The notes under the pieces are model-generated. The model ran no database searches, was not told the DNA's origin, and saw only the letters and a list, made by a program, of their open reading frames with translations. Shown piece by piece: positions 63,656 through 64,000 of a stretch of DNA of 64,000 nucleotides. Origin of the DNA: Liquidambar formosana. Taxonomy: Eukaryota; Streptophyta; Magnoliopsida; Saxifragales; Altingiaceae. The DNA is taken from the NCBI GenBank assembly GCA_039720395.1, contig JBBPBK010000109.1:1-64000 (forward strand). Reading direction: 5' to 3'. How positions within the stretch are numbered: the first letter of the stretch is position 1; each line of letters opens with the position of its first letter. The position numbers were made by a program, and so were the translations under genes.

Positions 63656-64000
63656 CTGTGACACATGGATTTATGTTTTACATCCACTTGATTGATAACT
63701 TTAATTTGCTCAAGAAGCTTGAACCCCAAATTCAGAATCCTTTTCTTTTTCTTATTCTTTTTGAAGTTTTTGGTATATATTACTTTCTTATGGTTATGAT
63801 TTCCAAGTGGACTTTTGAGAAAACAGTGGATGTTGTTTTGAGATTCTAACTGGATTGTCCAAAAAGAATAAAGATGTAAATTAAAGTGGTCCTAAAAACG
63901 GTCGTTCACTAATAACCTCAGTCGTCCATCTTTCAGTGGACCCACCTAGTCATTTGATTGAGACGATAGACCAATATAGCTTTTGGACATGTATGTTGCA
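62819..64000. other. Array spacer, third copy
   Basis: Homologous to 3240-4480 and 37522-38753, cut by the window end. It has a T run of about 43 at 63613-63655. No gene recognised. Confidence 0.6.

Noticed and set aside
1..64000. CRISPR array, operon or bacterial-type regulation
   Set aside because: No regularly spaced direct repeats with unique spacers. Spliced genes and plant transposons show nuclear plant DNA.

Overview
The window is nuclear DNA of a flowering plant, most likely a eudicot. It is AT-rich, its genes have GT..AG introns, and it carries plant-type LTR, Helitron, SINE, hAT, Mutator-like and Stowaway elements. The core is a tandem array of six copies of a cellulose synthase-like gene of the CslG clade, all on the + strand. 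The clade call rests on the whole protein: two N-terminal membrane helices, the D / DCD / VED / QxxRW family-2 glycosyltransferase residues, and a C-terminal block of membrane helices.

Two paralogous lineages alternate. Type 1 copies are B (8179-14457), C (22427-30427) and E (50842-57066). Type 2 copies are A (47-2425), D (34780-36690) and F (58535-61988). Each type 2 copy is followed by a minus-strand RING-H2 exon (2795-3239, 37077-37521, 62374-62818) and a homologous spacer, so the ancestral repeat was [type 1 - type 2 - RING exon - spacer]. Only B and E are open, each as six exons coding 744 residues. C has a nonsense codon, has lost the Arg of QxxRW and has lost its promoter. A has frameshifts. 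D lacks exons 3-5 and part of exon 6. F lacks exons 1-2 and is interrupted in two exons by related foldback elements. Only the third RING exon is open.

Mobile DNA accounts for most length differences between units, and several insertions can be proved because a sister unit keeps the empty site. They are a Helitron at 5496-7696, a SINE in intron 1 of B and E, a hAT-type element, a Stowaway element and a Helitron inside C, a Mutator-like element with a nested Helitron at 31801-34108, and a young complete Ty3/gypsy chromovirus at 40013-50161 (about 2.6 kb LTRs, CTATA target duplication, one open gag-pol frame). Between B and C about 6.5 kb of unrelated, gene-poor sequence stands where a type 2 gene and RING exon would be expected.

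Function: CslG and the related CslM proteins are membrane glycosyltransferases, and some members glucuronidate triterpenoid saponin aglycones at the ER. Whether B or E does this cannot be read from sequence. Exon boundaries were placed by hand from splice sites and from agreement between copies. No alignment or database search was run.
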